64,000 nucleotides of DNA from Trissonchulus latispiculum (lineage: Eukaryota; Nematoda; Enoplea; Enoplida; Ironidae): NCBI GenBank assembly GCA_030248195.1, contig JASAND010020791.1:1-64000 (forward strand), written 5' to 3'. The notes beneath the pieces are model-generated. The model did no database searches. It saw only the letters and a program-made list of their open reading frames with translations, and was not told the origin of the DNA. Below are positions 11,484 through 26,496 of this stretch, piece by piece. A program made the position numbers and the translations under genes. Position 1 is the stretch's first letter. Every line of letters begins with the position of its first letter.

Positions 11484-13958
11484 GGTGGTGATTCCTTTTG
11501 GGCATTGTTGGTTGGCGGCGTAAATCAAGATACATTTTGACGAAATTTTCCGAAATACGTTCTTTTAGCGTTCTAAAACCCTCCGCGCAATCCCGATTTA
11601 AAAATTCGAGTTTTCCGGTCAGGGCGGTTTTTCCCAATTTCTGAAAGTTTGTCAGCAGCTATACAGTTATGAATATATTCATTCAAACGATCTCATTGAG
11701 CTTCATATTTTGCTTTTTAGAGCAACGTTCTATTTTTCTCTACTTTGAGATACAGCCAATTTTCTTATTTTGGCGTCGAAAACTTGTCATTTTTGCAGAA
11801 ATAAATAAAATAATCCATCATTTCTTGAACTATGCAAGCCATAAAATCAAACTAAAGGCGTCGATCTGAAGGTCTCACAGGGGCAAATTATCCGACGCAT
11901 GATCGTCTTCCAACACCTGACCTATCCTGTAGGTTGCTATCATAAAAAATATAGTTTCTGCAAAAACACGACTAATTTTTCCAAAGATTGTGGAGCGTTC
12001 ACCATGCAAGCTGGAGGGCTGCTGCTTAACATGTGTGTACTGCACAAATATATCCAGGGACGTTTTATAGTTGCCCCGATTACTGCTTTCTAGCTAAAGT
12101 AATCGCTTGACAAATTTGCAAAATAGTAGGCAAAATACAGGTTACGCACACATTTCAGCTTATTTCTCCATAACGAAGAGCGATTTCACAATAAATAAAA
12201 AATCGTCCCCAGCTGTTTCATGGAGGTATCGAATGATATAACCGATGTCTCGCGAAAAATTTACTTGAGTCTGCAGAAAAACTGGAAAATTATACTTCTT
12301 CTAAAGTGTGTTAAAAATATTTTAGAAAAGAAACATTAATGTATGGTATTAAAGAATCATGGTTTGCATTAAGAAGAGAAAATGTCAAGCTGCATTTTGA
12401 TATAAAAATGGCTTCTTAAGGTGGTGATTCCCTTTGGTCACAAAAGTTTGCACCATTATTACTCGTTCATTAGCCTACTTGGAGTTAAGAAGCCATTTTT
12501 ATATCGAAATGTAGCTTGACATTTTCTCTTTTTAATGCATACCATGAAACTAATGTTGCTTTTTTAAAATATTTTTGACACATTTTAGAAGAAGTATAAT
12601 TTTCCAGATTTTTTGCAGACTCAAGTAAATTTTTTCGCGAGACATCGGTTATATCATTCGATACCTCCATCAAATAGCTGGGGACGATTTTTTATTTATT
12701 GTGAAATCGCTCTTCGTTATAGAGAAATAAGCTGAAATGTGTGCGTAACCTGTATTTTGCCTACTTTTTCCAAATTTGTCAAGCGATTACTTTAGCTAGA
12801 AAGCAGTAATCGGGGCAACTAAAAAAACGACCCTGGGTATATTTGTGCAGAACTCATTTGTTAAGTAGCAGCCCTCCAGATTGCATGGTGAATGTTCCAC
12901 AATCTTTGGAAAAAATTGGTCGTGTTTTTGCAACAACTACATTTTTCATGATTGCAGCCTACGGGATAGCTGTTGGAAGACGATCATCCATCGGATAATT
13001 TGCCCCTGTGAGGCCTTCAGATCGACGCCCTTAGTTTGATTTTCCGGCTTGTGTAGTTCAAGAAATGATGGATTATTTAATTTTTGCAAAAATGACAAGT
13101 TTTCGACGCCAAAACAAGAAAGTCGGCTATATCGCACGCTAGAGAAAAGATAGAAAGTTGCTTTAACAAGCAAGATTCTATGCAAAAGTTTCAGTTTCCG
13201 TTGGTCGGACATTTAAGTAATTGTAAACCTGCTGCGCAGCTAATTACTTTATAAGGAGCTCTTACTTGCTTACTACAGAAAATATACGTGCAAAACATTG
13301 TCTGAACAATTTTCCTAAAGTTGAGGAATTTACTTTTATGTCGCAAATAAAGTTCAAACAATTCAGCATTAGATACATGTTAGCATTTGTTTCTGCAAGT
13401 TCCATGTATTTGAAAAATCGCTGGTGAACTGTTAAGATCAGGAAGTTTAACTTTAACTATGAGTCATCAATCGGAGCAGAGAATATTTTTTCCGAATCTA
13501 TTAAAACACGAGGAAACGTATATGCGTAATATCTACATGAATCGGAAGAGAAGTTCTTTGGAATTAAAGAAATGATTGCACACACAAATCATGCAATCCC
13601 TATCTTAAACCATTGTTTACACGTAATTACGGTGAGGAGTATCTTTATCAAGCAAAATGTGTGTGAGTCCCGGAGGCCGAGCAAATTTAAGAGACCTGCT
13701 GCGCTGAGGCGCAGCAGGAAAAAGCAAAAATGTGAAGCTCAACGAGATCTTTTAAACGAATATAGTCTTAACTGTATAGCTGCCGCCAAACTTTCAGAAA
13801 TTGGGAAAAACCGCCCTGATCGGAAATTTCGAATTTTTGAATCGGGATTGCGCGGAGGGTGTTAGAACGCTAAAAGAATGTATTTCGGAAAGTTTTGCCA
13901 AATTTCACCCTGATTTGCGCCGCCAACCAGCAATTTGTGCCCAAAAGGAATCACCACC
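11484..13958. mobile_element. Long palindromic element P (GGTGGTGATTCC ends)
   Basis: A foldback element with two long inverted arms. The left arm is 11484-12415. The right arm is 12489-13958, with an extra block at about 13200-13735. Its outer ends are GGTGGTGATTCCTTTTGGGC and the inverse GGAATCACCACC. TTAA follows the right end (13959-13962), while the left flank reads TCAA. The two arms meet around 12416-12488, where a 65-bp half of another palindrome sits between two TTAA copies. Ends starting GGTGG with TTAA targets point to a TTAA-specific group such as piggyBac or Kolobok, but no transposase is present to decide. Confidence 0.7.
12420..12484. repeat. Left half of small palindromic element M
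   Basis: A 65-bp segment starting GGTGGTGATTCCCTTTGGTC and bounded by TTAA at 12416-12419 and 12485-12488. Its inverted partner, the right half, lies 4.5 kb away at 16998-17058. Joined at a central TTAA the halves would make a near-perfect palindrome of about 130 bp. Confidence 0.75.
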
Positions 13959-14051
13959 TTAAGGTGGTAGTACCACTACCGGGGTGGACTTTGAAGAGAT
14001 GCTGTGAACTAAATACTTAATGAATCGGCTTGAAATTTGGCAAATTTGTTC

Positions 14052-16035
14052 GGTGATACTCCGGTAGGCGCACACCTTACAATTTTTCGCAATTGTCAGA
14101 AATGCTCTACTCCGGTAGGCGCACACCTTACAAAACTGAGGGGTTACTGTAAAACGCTCTACTCCGGTAGGCGCACACCTTACTAAACTGAAGGTTTACT
14201 GCAAAACGCTCTACTCCGGGAGGCGCACACCTTACAAATAGTGATTTCTTGTATTCGTGATAATATGTACTCAACTGCTGGCGCAAACACGTACTTATAC
14301 ATTAAACAATTATATATGAAGTAATGTCATTAGGTATTATTTAATTACAAGTTGAACATATTCATAAACATATGTAACGTGCAATAACATACCTTAACAT
14401 TATTAACAAACATGGACAAGCAATGTAAACTAAAGTCAGTTTAAACGACAGGAAATTGGCGATGTACTTCCGAAATAAAGTCCTTGAAAGGGGTTTTCTT
14501 ATGGCAAGCAAGCCAAGAGTAAGCAGCCAAATGTCCAGCCAGCAAGTGACCGCGGACGCCCCTTTTTTCACGGAGAAGTTTCGTCTTTAGTGCGCCCCAG
14601 TGAGTCTCAATGCGCTGAGTGTTGGCTCCGGTGCCGGGATCCACAAAATTTTGGGAATGGTTAACAGTTCGGTGCAGATACTGACCCCAGGTGGGAATCC
14701 CAGTGTAGGCGCGCCATTCATCGACCATTCCGAAAATCCAAGGACCAACCACATGATTTCCATAGTTGGCACGAGCGGGCTCGACGCGGTTGCCAGCCAT
14801 CAGCCTTCCACGGTTGTATTTCCTTCGACCACGGAGATAGCTTTCGTCGATCTAGAATAAATAATAAAATATAATGAACAAGTTACTAGAATTTTCAAAA
14901 TTTAACTCGATTTAATAAGATTAATTACTCGATTAAAATTAACTCGATTAAGTTTAATTTAATTTAATTTAATTTCAGAGTTTAAATATTGAAATTTAAT
15001 TAACAATTAATATTTTAATTGGATTTACCTGCACAACTTGTCCCGGTCCACCGACTGGAGGGGCTGTCCGCATAGCCTCAAGGCACACCTCTCTGCAATA
15101 GTTTAACCAGTCAGATATGCAGTCGTTGCTGTGGCCTAGCAACTCCTTGATCTGAGTAAAAGTATTCTGCTTCGAGAATGTATACATAATTAGCAGAGTT
15201 TCCTTTACCTTCAACTTCGTTCTAGATTTTCCGTCTCTCCCGGGTTGAGCAAAGAACGAGTATGGAGGCAAACCCGGCTGAACCTGCAAATTTAAAATGG
15301 TTTCCAGACCGAGCGCTCCGATACCGCTTGCACCCGTTGCAGCGAACGCTGGGTCTTCCCCGAATTGCAACGTCGTAGATCGAACCATGACACCCTGCAG
15401 TTCCAAGCGGACAAGTAGCATCGTTTTCATGAAGTAAGCTTAATGCGTCTGAGTTAGGTAAAATGCCATTCTCACGACAATAATCAACAGCAGTCCCTTC
15501 CAAATTGACAGATAGTAGTAATTTCTATCAACGTGGGATCGCGAACAGAATCCATTGCAAAGAGTTGCTACTACTGTGGCTAGATGTAATTTGTTTCCTC
15601 TTATATAGCATTTTCCTAGCGCCAGAAAGTCCACTTAATTACAGAATGTCTCCTAAGATTGGCGCCTGTAACGGCGGAACTTACCTTTTCAATAGATTTG
15701 TGTTATATAGGTTTCTTTTGTATTTAGTTCCGACAACTACATCTACACCTGCTTGTCATGTTGCGGTGATTAATTATTTTGTAACAGTTGTGCAATTTTA
15801 GTTTGCAATCAGTTTAGTACATATTATCACGAGTACAAGAAATCACTATTTGTAAGGTGTGCGCCTCCCGGAGTAGAACGTTTTGCAGTAAACCTTCAAT
15901 TTAGTAAGGTGTGCGCCTACCGGAGTAGAGCGTTTTACAGTAACCCCTCAGTTTTGTAAGGTGTGCGCCTACCGGAGTAGAGCATTTCTGACAATTGCGA
16001 AAAATTGTAAGGTGTGCGCCTACCGGAGTATCACC
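14052..16035 (-). mobile_element. Merlin (IS1016/ISXO2-type) DNA transposon, longer copy
   Basis: A 1984-bp element with ends GGTGATACTCCGG. Each arm has four copies of ACTCCGGTAGGCGCACACC at about 52-bp spacing (14058, 14109, 14161, 14213; mirrored at 15852, 15904, 15956, 16007), the arrangement expected of transposase-binding sites. It encodes a transposase on the minus strand, described separately. The flanks are inverted repeats of each other rather than direct repeats, extending the symmetry to 13963-16124, so no target-site duplication can be recognised. Confidence 0.85.
14441..15555 (-). pseudogene. Merlin/ISXO2-like transposase gene, disrupted
   Basis: Minus-strand gene for a DDE transposase of the Merlin (ISXO2-like) family. 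A likely start ATG is at 15555. A single extra T after the codons for TICQ (near 15504) breaks the frame, which resumes as EGTAVDYCRENG. A zinc-ribbon-like part follows (CPLGTAGC..., then CNGCKRYRSARSG). Near 15300-15210 the frame changes, through a small intron of about 50-80 bp or another frameshift. A 177-bp intron at 14852-15028 has clean GT and AG ends and joins GGPGQVVQ to IDESYLRGRRKYNRGR. The first catalytic Asp is in IDES, the second probably in DEWRAY, and the Glu in IETHW after NHSQNFVDPGTGANTQ. GPWIFGM runs straight into VDEWRAY, where family members have roughly 35-40 more residues, so part of the catalytic core is missing. It is probably inactive. The stop codon lies at the low-coordinate end. 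Confidence 0.82.
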
Positions 16036-16997
16036 GAACAAATTTGCCAAATTTCAAGCCGATTCATTAAGTATTTAGTTCACAGCATCTCTTCAAAGTC
16101 CACCCCGGTAGTGGTACTACCACCAATTTGTTCTTTATCATGTTTTGCATCAGATGAGCTGACCTACGACGCTGCGGGGATTGGCTTGCTGTCTACACAA
16201 TAGGAAATGTATTAAAAGCTTTAAATTTAAATATCTCATACCATCCTTGATGAAATCATTTGAGATTTTCTGAATATGGCTAGTTTACATATACGCTCAG
16301 GCCGTTTTTTTAGTTTTTCGTAAAAGTGAGTTTTCCGTTTTTTTTGCGTGTTTCGAAAATTTGTAAATTTTATATCTTGCTCAACATTGAGTTTTTTCAA
16401 AAACCAAGAAAACGGCCTGAGCGTATGCTGATGCAAAACATGTCTGCAAAATTTGGTCCATTTTGACTGAAGGAGTTACGAGAAAATCAAAAACAAACAT
16501 TCTGTAATTTTTCATTGTTTGCTTTGGTTTTCTAAATCTCCAATGCTTTCAAGCAGCTACAAAGTGCTTTCTACTAAATAATGCACATAAATAACGCAAC
16601 AGGAACCGCTAAAACCCAATTGATTTAATTTTCGGATAAACTGTTCTTACTTTACATTATGTGTGCAAACGGTCAACGTAATTCAGCCACATCTAAAAAC
16701 ACCTGTAACTTTTGATAGAAACCATGTACAGAAGAGATATGCACATCATGTTAAAGCGCGTTTTGCGCTCTTTCACGTGGTTGAGTCAAATATGCCATAT
16801 AAAGTCTAAATAAAATTTTGATTATTTGCGCATGCGCAAAGCTATGATGGTAGCTAGCCAATTATGCGCTCGCTGACACCAAAACATTGTGCAAAGATAG
16901 CCTGCCATCCTAGCTTACTTCTCCCAAAATTTTGTCAAGATTTCTTCATTCATACAGGATTATGTAGAAAATCCCGCTAGTGGTACTACCACCTTAA

Positions 16998-17058
16998 CTC
17001 CAAACAATGAATGAGTAATAATGGTGCAAACTTTATGTGACCAAAGAGAATTACCACC
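16998..17058. repeat. Right half of small palindromic element M
   Basis: A 61-bp segment ending GAATTACCACC, bounded by TTAA at 16994-16997 and 17059-17062. It is the inverse of 12420-12484 with a few differences. Confidence 0.75.
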
Positions 17059-17062
17059 TTAA

Positions 17063-17519
17063 ATCTTGTAATAGTTTCTATTATCGGGAACAATGATATG
17101 TTTTGCTTTATTTTTCAAAATAATTTTGAGAGCTTGATGTATCTCAAATTCAGTACTTCAGAAAACAAGAAACAACCGGCACAGTTGTTTCGACAACAAC
17201 ACGGCACAGAAAACAAGAAACAACCAACAACAAGGCACAGTTGACGTTACTCGTTAAAACAATTTCAAATTTGAAAATAACTTGCAAAATGCTTGAAACT
17301 GAAATAGTATGGGATAGTTAAATGAAAAATAGTTAAACTTAATTGAAAAGATTCATATAAAATTTGAATTTGCTCCAACCTGACATGGTAAAGCAATTAC
17401 TGTCCTTTCTTCTGTGTAAATCTCTTGGTATGGTCAGGAATCAAATTTTGCTATAGGCCTTGTGTTAGCTTTGCGCAGATGTGTAAGTCAGTGTACTTTC
17501 ATATCATAGGAGGGTTCTG
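17063..17519. other. AT-rich intergenic, no gene seen
   Basis: Only AT-rich sequence with a short local repeat AAACAAGAAACAACC (17164 and 17213). No open frame or element ends are recognised. Confidence 0.4.
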
Positions 17520-19373
17520 GCGTATAATGTTGTAGGAGGGAGGTAGGTAGGGGTCGCTCAGGTGAAACAAAAGGCTGCTTTTATTGTTGCCGGGACATGT
17601 TTCAACTTTTTTGGGTCAATTTCTGATTTAAAATTCAGAATAATTGCAATGTTTCGTCTTCGTGGTATGTCGTCGAATGAACGGTTTTCAAAGCGCGAAG
17701 CCCCGTCTTTTTTCGTTGAAGTTTTGATATGGTCTTTTTTGAAAAAATTTCTCAAAGCGATATAAAACTCCAAACGCGTTAAATTTTGAATTTTGCCCAT
17801 TTTTCGAAATTTCTGATGTGTTAGGGGGCATCATCCTCCCCCCAAATGGAAAAGTTCCGGTCCGACCGACCCCACCCTCGAAATTGAGGTAGACTCCACC
17901 ATACATGTGCTTGGGGGGGTATCCCCCAAAATTTTCGACCAACTTTACCCCCCCCCAGATATTTTGACTTACCCTCCGCCAACTTTCGGCTACCCCCCCC
18001 CCCCCCGAACCCCCCCTACGATTTTTGGACCCAAAAAGTTAGCAAATTTTGGCCGAAAAATGGTCATTTTTGGCTTAAAATCGCTTTAAAACGGTGCAAA
18101 AACGCCTAAAACGGTAAAAACAAGCATTATTTTGAAGAAAAAAGGGCAAAATTACAGGAAATTTTGCATTTTTTGGCCATTTTTCGAAAGTTCTGAGGTC
18201 TAAATTGTGGGGGGGGGGGGTTCGGGGGTCCCCATCACATTTCGGGGGTCGACCTCAACCACCAAAATCCCAAAATTTACCTCCCCCCCCCCCCCCAGAC
18301 CCTAAGTTCCAGGGAAACTATGGTGGGGCATAGGTGTGGCTGGCGAAAAAAGTGGGTGGGGGGTGAGAAAAAAGTAGGTAGGGGGTTTGGCGAAAAAAGG
18401 GGGAGGGGGGGGTCGCGAAAAGTCGATTTGGGGGGAGGGGTAAGAAAAATATTCGTGGGGGGGTCGGCGAAAAATTTCGAAAAAAGTCGGTTTTTCGTTA
18501 AAAAATGAAAAATTTTCTCAATTTACAGCTATTTTTAACGATTTTTAGCTTAATTAAGCGAATTCTAGCAATTTTTTGCTAATTTTTGGAATTTTTTGGA
18601 AAAATTTCGACTTGTTAGCTAAAAATTTTCAAAAATTTAGGTAGGGGTTTGAAAATTTTTAGGGGGGGAGGGGTCTGAAAAAATCGATTTGGGGGGAGGG
18701 GTAGGAAAAAATTTTTAGGGGGGGGGGTTGGCGACCCCTCCATTTGGGGGGAGGGGTCCCCCCCCCACCCCCCCCAAACACACCAATGTGGTGGGGGGTT
18801 TTTCCCCTACTGCACATGTCTGGAGTCTGGACTCCACCCCCAATTCCCAGACCCCACCCACCCAAATTTTGCAGACTCAAAATTTTGAAAACTTGGCCTC
18901 AAATTTTCAAATTCGAAATTTTTTGGAAAAGTTATTTTTTGCAAAAATCCAAGTTTTTCGACTAATTGAGCAAAAATGAAGAAATATTGTTTATTTTTAG
19001 TTGGAAATAACGTTTTTCTTAATTTTTGACTGAAAAATTTTTGTACCCCTCCAAATTCGATTTTTCCGGACCCCGGCCCACCCCACCTCAAACCGGCTGA
19101 CTCCACCCACCTTTATTTCGGCTGTTCCCTCCCCCAACTTTTTTCTCAAGGTATATACACCTACATATGTTAGGGGGAGCCCCCAACCAAAATGACAAAT
19201 TTTCGTACCCCAGATTGTTGGCCAAAAATGGCAACAAACTTAAATTTAGGGGTTTTGGCTGGGCAATTTTCGGCGACCTCGCTCCATAGTTTCACCGAAA
19301 AATTAGATAGGGACTAGGGAGGGAGGGTGAACTTGAAAATTTGGCGGTCGATCCCCGAAGTGTGATGGACGTA

Positions 19374-19640
19374 CGCATAGGTGTAACGGGGATTTGGGTT
19401 GAGGGGTCCCCTCTTCCGGGATTTTGGGGGCCCCCTTTTTAGACCCCCCCAACCCAAACCTCCCCCAAAAAATTTTATTATGTCAAAAATCGCATTTTCA
19501 GCCATTGCTAATGCCAAAACACATTCAACTATGAAGTAATTCTGACATTAGACAGGGGTTTTAAACAAAACTTGATTGCCAACATGTTTCTAAGTCTAAA
19601 ATAAGGTCAATATTGAGCCAGAAAGTCCACAACCGTTAAA
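19374..19640 (+). repeat. Duplicated unit, copy 1
   Basis: Begins GCATAGGTGTAACGG, continues with TCGCATTTTCAGCC and CATTCAACTATGAAG, and ends near AAATAAGGTCAATATTGAGCC. The same blocks in the same order occur at 20404-20700. Confidence 0.65.
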
Positions 19641-20403
19641 AACGTTCTCGCAATAATCAACAGAGCCAGAAAGCATAGGTGAACCAGGCTACAGTTTGCC
19701 CCCTGTGAGACCCCCCCCCCCCACGGAGAGGCCAGACCCCCCTCCCCCCCTACCCGACCCCAACTACTCCCCCCCCCCAAGCCGAGCTCAAACCCCCCTC
19801 CCCCCCTAAAATTGGGTCCAAACCAGGTAAAAAATGCAAAATTTTTGAAAAATTTTTTGCAATTTCTGAAAATTTTTGAAAAAAATTCGAAAACATGGCT
19901 ATAAATCACATATAAAGAGCTAAAGATGGTTATTTATAGCAATTAAAAGGTAATATTCGCAATTATAAACCAGAATCTGGGCTAAGTTAGGCATATTTTA
20001 GCACAAATTTGTCAATTTTCAAGCCCTATTTTCGCATACGAAAACTATCGACAGAAGCTTTTGAGTATGTTTTATGTACTGTACATCGAAAAAGGAGCAT
20101 TTTTAGCCAAAAAAACTTGGGTACAGTTTAGGGGGGGTCCCCCTCCCCTCCCCCAAATTTCGGATTTTGGTGGGGTCCCCCGAGCCAAATTTGGACCTTC
20201 TACCCCCCCCCCCCCCAACCCAAACAGGTGGTACACCTATGCCAGAAAGTCCATAAAACCGTTAAAAACGTTCTCGCAATCAACTCTTTAAGCCAAAAAT
20301 TTGGCAGAATTTACCCAAAAAAATATACACCATTTTTGGCCAATTGTTCTCGCCTGCGGCGGCGCGACTACCCCCCCCCCCTCCCAGTTCGCGGTGGGGC
20401 CCA

Positions 20404-20700
20404 GGCATAGGTGTAACGGAGATTTGGGGTGGCAGTTCGCGGTGGGGCCCAGGCATAGGGCGGAGATTTGGGGTGGGGGGGACAACTCCCCCCCCCAGGA
20501 CAGGACCCCCCCCAACCCTCCTCCAAAAAATTTTTCAATTTTTATGCCAAAAATCGCATTTTCAGCCGTTTCTAATGCCAATGGACATTCAACTATGAAG
20601 TTATTTTGACATTAGACATGGTTTTTAAACTCGAAAACTTGATTGCCAACATGTTTCCAAGTCCAAAATAAGGTCAATAATAAGTCAGAAAGTTCATAAT
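20404..20700 (+). repeat. Duplicated unit, copy 2
   Basis: Direct-orientation counterpart of 19374-19640, differing by scattered substitutions and by the lengths of the G and C runs. The copies are about 1 kb apart. Confidence 0.65.
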
Positions 20701-20703
20701 ACA

Positions 20704-21104
20704 CTGGGGTTTTTCTAGGCAAAAATAAGTGGGGGGGGACGCCCACCCCACTAATGGGGGGGGGAGGTCCAAAAGTGGGGGGGGGAATAAAATGGGCTAA
20801 AAATGCCAAAAATACAGTATAAAAAGCCTGTTTTCTACATATACTGCTATAACTAAGCTTAAAAGTTCTCTAAAATTGAGTTTTAGCACCAAAATAGACC
20901 ATTTTTGACGAAAAAATCCCGGCGAAGCCGGAAAATTTTTGAAAATTTTGACCAAAAATCACTAAAAATGTGGCATTTTCTGAGCACCTTAGGGTGAGTT
21001 GGGGGGGGAAGCCCAAAAAAGTGGGGGGGGGGGGGGAAGAGGTCGAGTGGGGGGGAACTCAAAAAGTGGGGGGGGGGCGCCCCCCCCCAGTAAAAAACCC
21101 CCAG
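20704..21104. mobile_element. CTGGGG-ended element, genomic copy
   Basis: Starts CTGGGGTTTTTCTAGGC and ends AAAAACCCCCAG. ATACA on both sides is a possible 5-bp target duplication. The interior contains AAATGCCAAAAATACAGTA, ATATACTGCTATAACTAAGC and CCCGGCGAAGCCGG. The same interior blocks in the same order form the insertion in eEF1A intron 5 (24814-25125). Confidence 0.7.
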
Positions 21105-21462
21105 ATACAGTTAAAAATGTGTATTCCTCGCAATAATAGACACTTTAAGCCAAAAATTTGGATATTTTTGAAAATTTTTGCAAAATTTACTCTAAAAACA
21201 CCCAAATTTTGGCAGTTATTCGAGCCTTCGGCGCGTCTACCCCCCCCCCCCCCAGTTGGGGAGTTGGGGGGGGGACGACGACCCCCCCCAAAAAAGTTCT
21301 GGGGGGGGGTTGAGAAAATGGCTGGGGGGGCTCCCCCCCACCTTACACCTATGGGCCCAGGCCCCCAAAAATTGTGGGGGGGGTTGTAAAAATGGCTGAG
21401 GGGCCAATTACATCTATGAACGTACGTAGAGAGGTGCTTATTTAGCGCCGCGTCTCTAAAAC

Positions 21463-21778
21463 TATATAGCCATGGGTGGAAAACCCCACTTTTCGGATTT
21501 TGGCTGGAACTTTTAGCTGAGAACTTTATATATTTACCATCGTACTTGGCGTACCTAGAACTTTCTTTTATGCCCATGAGTTGTTAAAAAATTTCAAAAA
21601 ATTTGGGTGGGTTCCCCCCCACCAAATGTCAATAAATGAGCAGGAGTGAACCAAATGACTTGATCTTTCCATACATAGGTTAGAATGAGTCGCGCTTTTT
21701 GCTGCCATGTTTTGGAGCTCATAGCTCCAACCCATGACTCAGGAGGCGGGTGGGGTTTTTCACCCCATGGCTATATAA
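21463..21778. mobile_element. Foldback element ending in TATATAGCCATGG
   Basis: About 315 bp with inverted ends: the left starts TATATAGCCATGGGTGG and the right ends CACCCCATGGCTATATA. Just inside are AAAACCCCAC and its inverse. No coding content. It lies directly upstream of the eEF1A 5' region. Confidence 0.6.
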
Positions 21779-21889
21779 TATGTATACATTGTTCTCAAAA
21801 CCCCCCCTTCAGAATATTGGATAAAGCCCCCTCCTTTTCAAAATCCTGGATACGCCCCTGCCCCATGGCTATATAATATGTATACATTG
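21763..21889. repeat. 29-bp direct repeat around a hAT-type terminus
   Basis: A 29-bp sequence starting CCCCATGGCTATATAATA occurs at 21763-21791 and again, identical, at 21861-21889. The 69 bp between them end in CTGGATACGCCCCTG, whose reverse complement CAGGGGCGTATCCAG looks like a hAT-type terminal inverted repeat. Only one end is present. Confidence 0.65.
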
Positions 21890-21986
21890 ATATTGGATAC
21901 TACCCCGAAAATTCTCCCCCCCCCCGGAAAAAATCCCTAAAAACACCCTGATATTTACGTAACATATACACACGTACATACATATT

Positions 21987-26496
<4,510 letters not shown>

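Larger units (their letters stand above)
13963..16993. mobile_element. TTAA-flanked element Q hosting the Merlin copy
   Basis: A 3031-bp element with terminal inverted repeats starting GGTGGTAGTACCACTA, flanked on both sides by TTAA (13959-13962 and 16994-16997). An additional inverted copy of its left end lies at 16100-16124, so the first 2.1 kb is itself a palindrome around the Merlin element. The remaining 16125-16970 is AT-rich and has no transposase. It looks non-autonomous, of the same GGTGGT/TTAA group as element P. Confidence 0.75.
17520..21460. repeat. Cluster of poly-G / poly-C rich repeats
   Basis: About 4 kb in which runs of 6-16 G or C recur every few tens of bases between AT-rich tracts full of AAAATTTT. 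Motifs such as AAAAAGTGGGGGGG and CCCCCCAAAATTT recur in both orientations. All open frames here are low-complexity Gly/Pro strings made by these runs and are not genes. At least one element with intact ends (20704-21104) and a duplicated unit (19374-19640 and 20404-20700) can be separated out. The cluster ends about 0.5 kb before the eEF1A 5' UTR. Confidence 0.75.

Noticed and set aside
14052..16035. CRISPR-like regularly spaced motif
   Set aside because: The 52-bp spaced copies number only four per arm, are inverted at the other end, and flank a transposase gene, so they are transposon subterminal repeats.
21059..21577. 172-codon open frame on the minus strand
   Set aside because: It runs across G/C homopolymer repeats and a foldback element; the product is mainly Gly/Pro runs without domain features.
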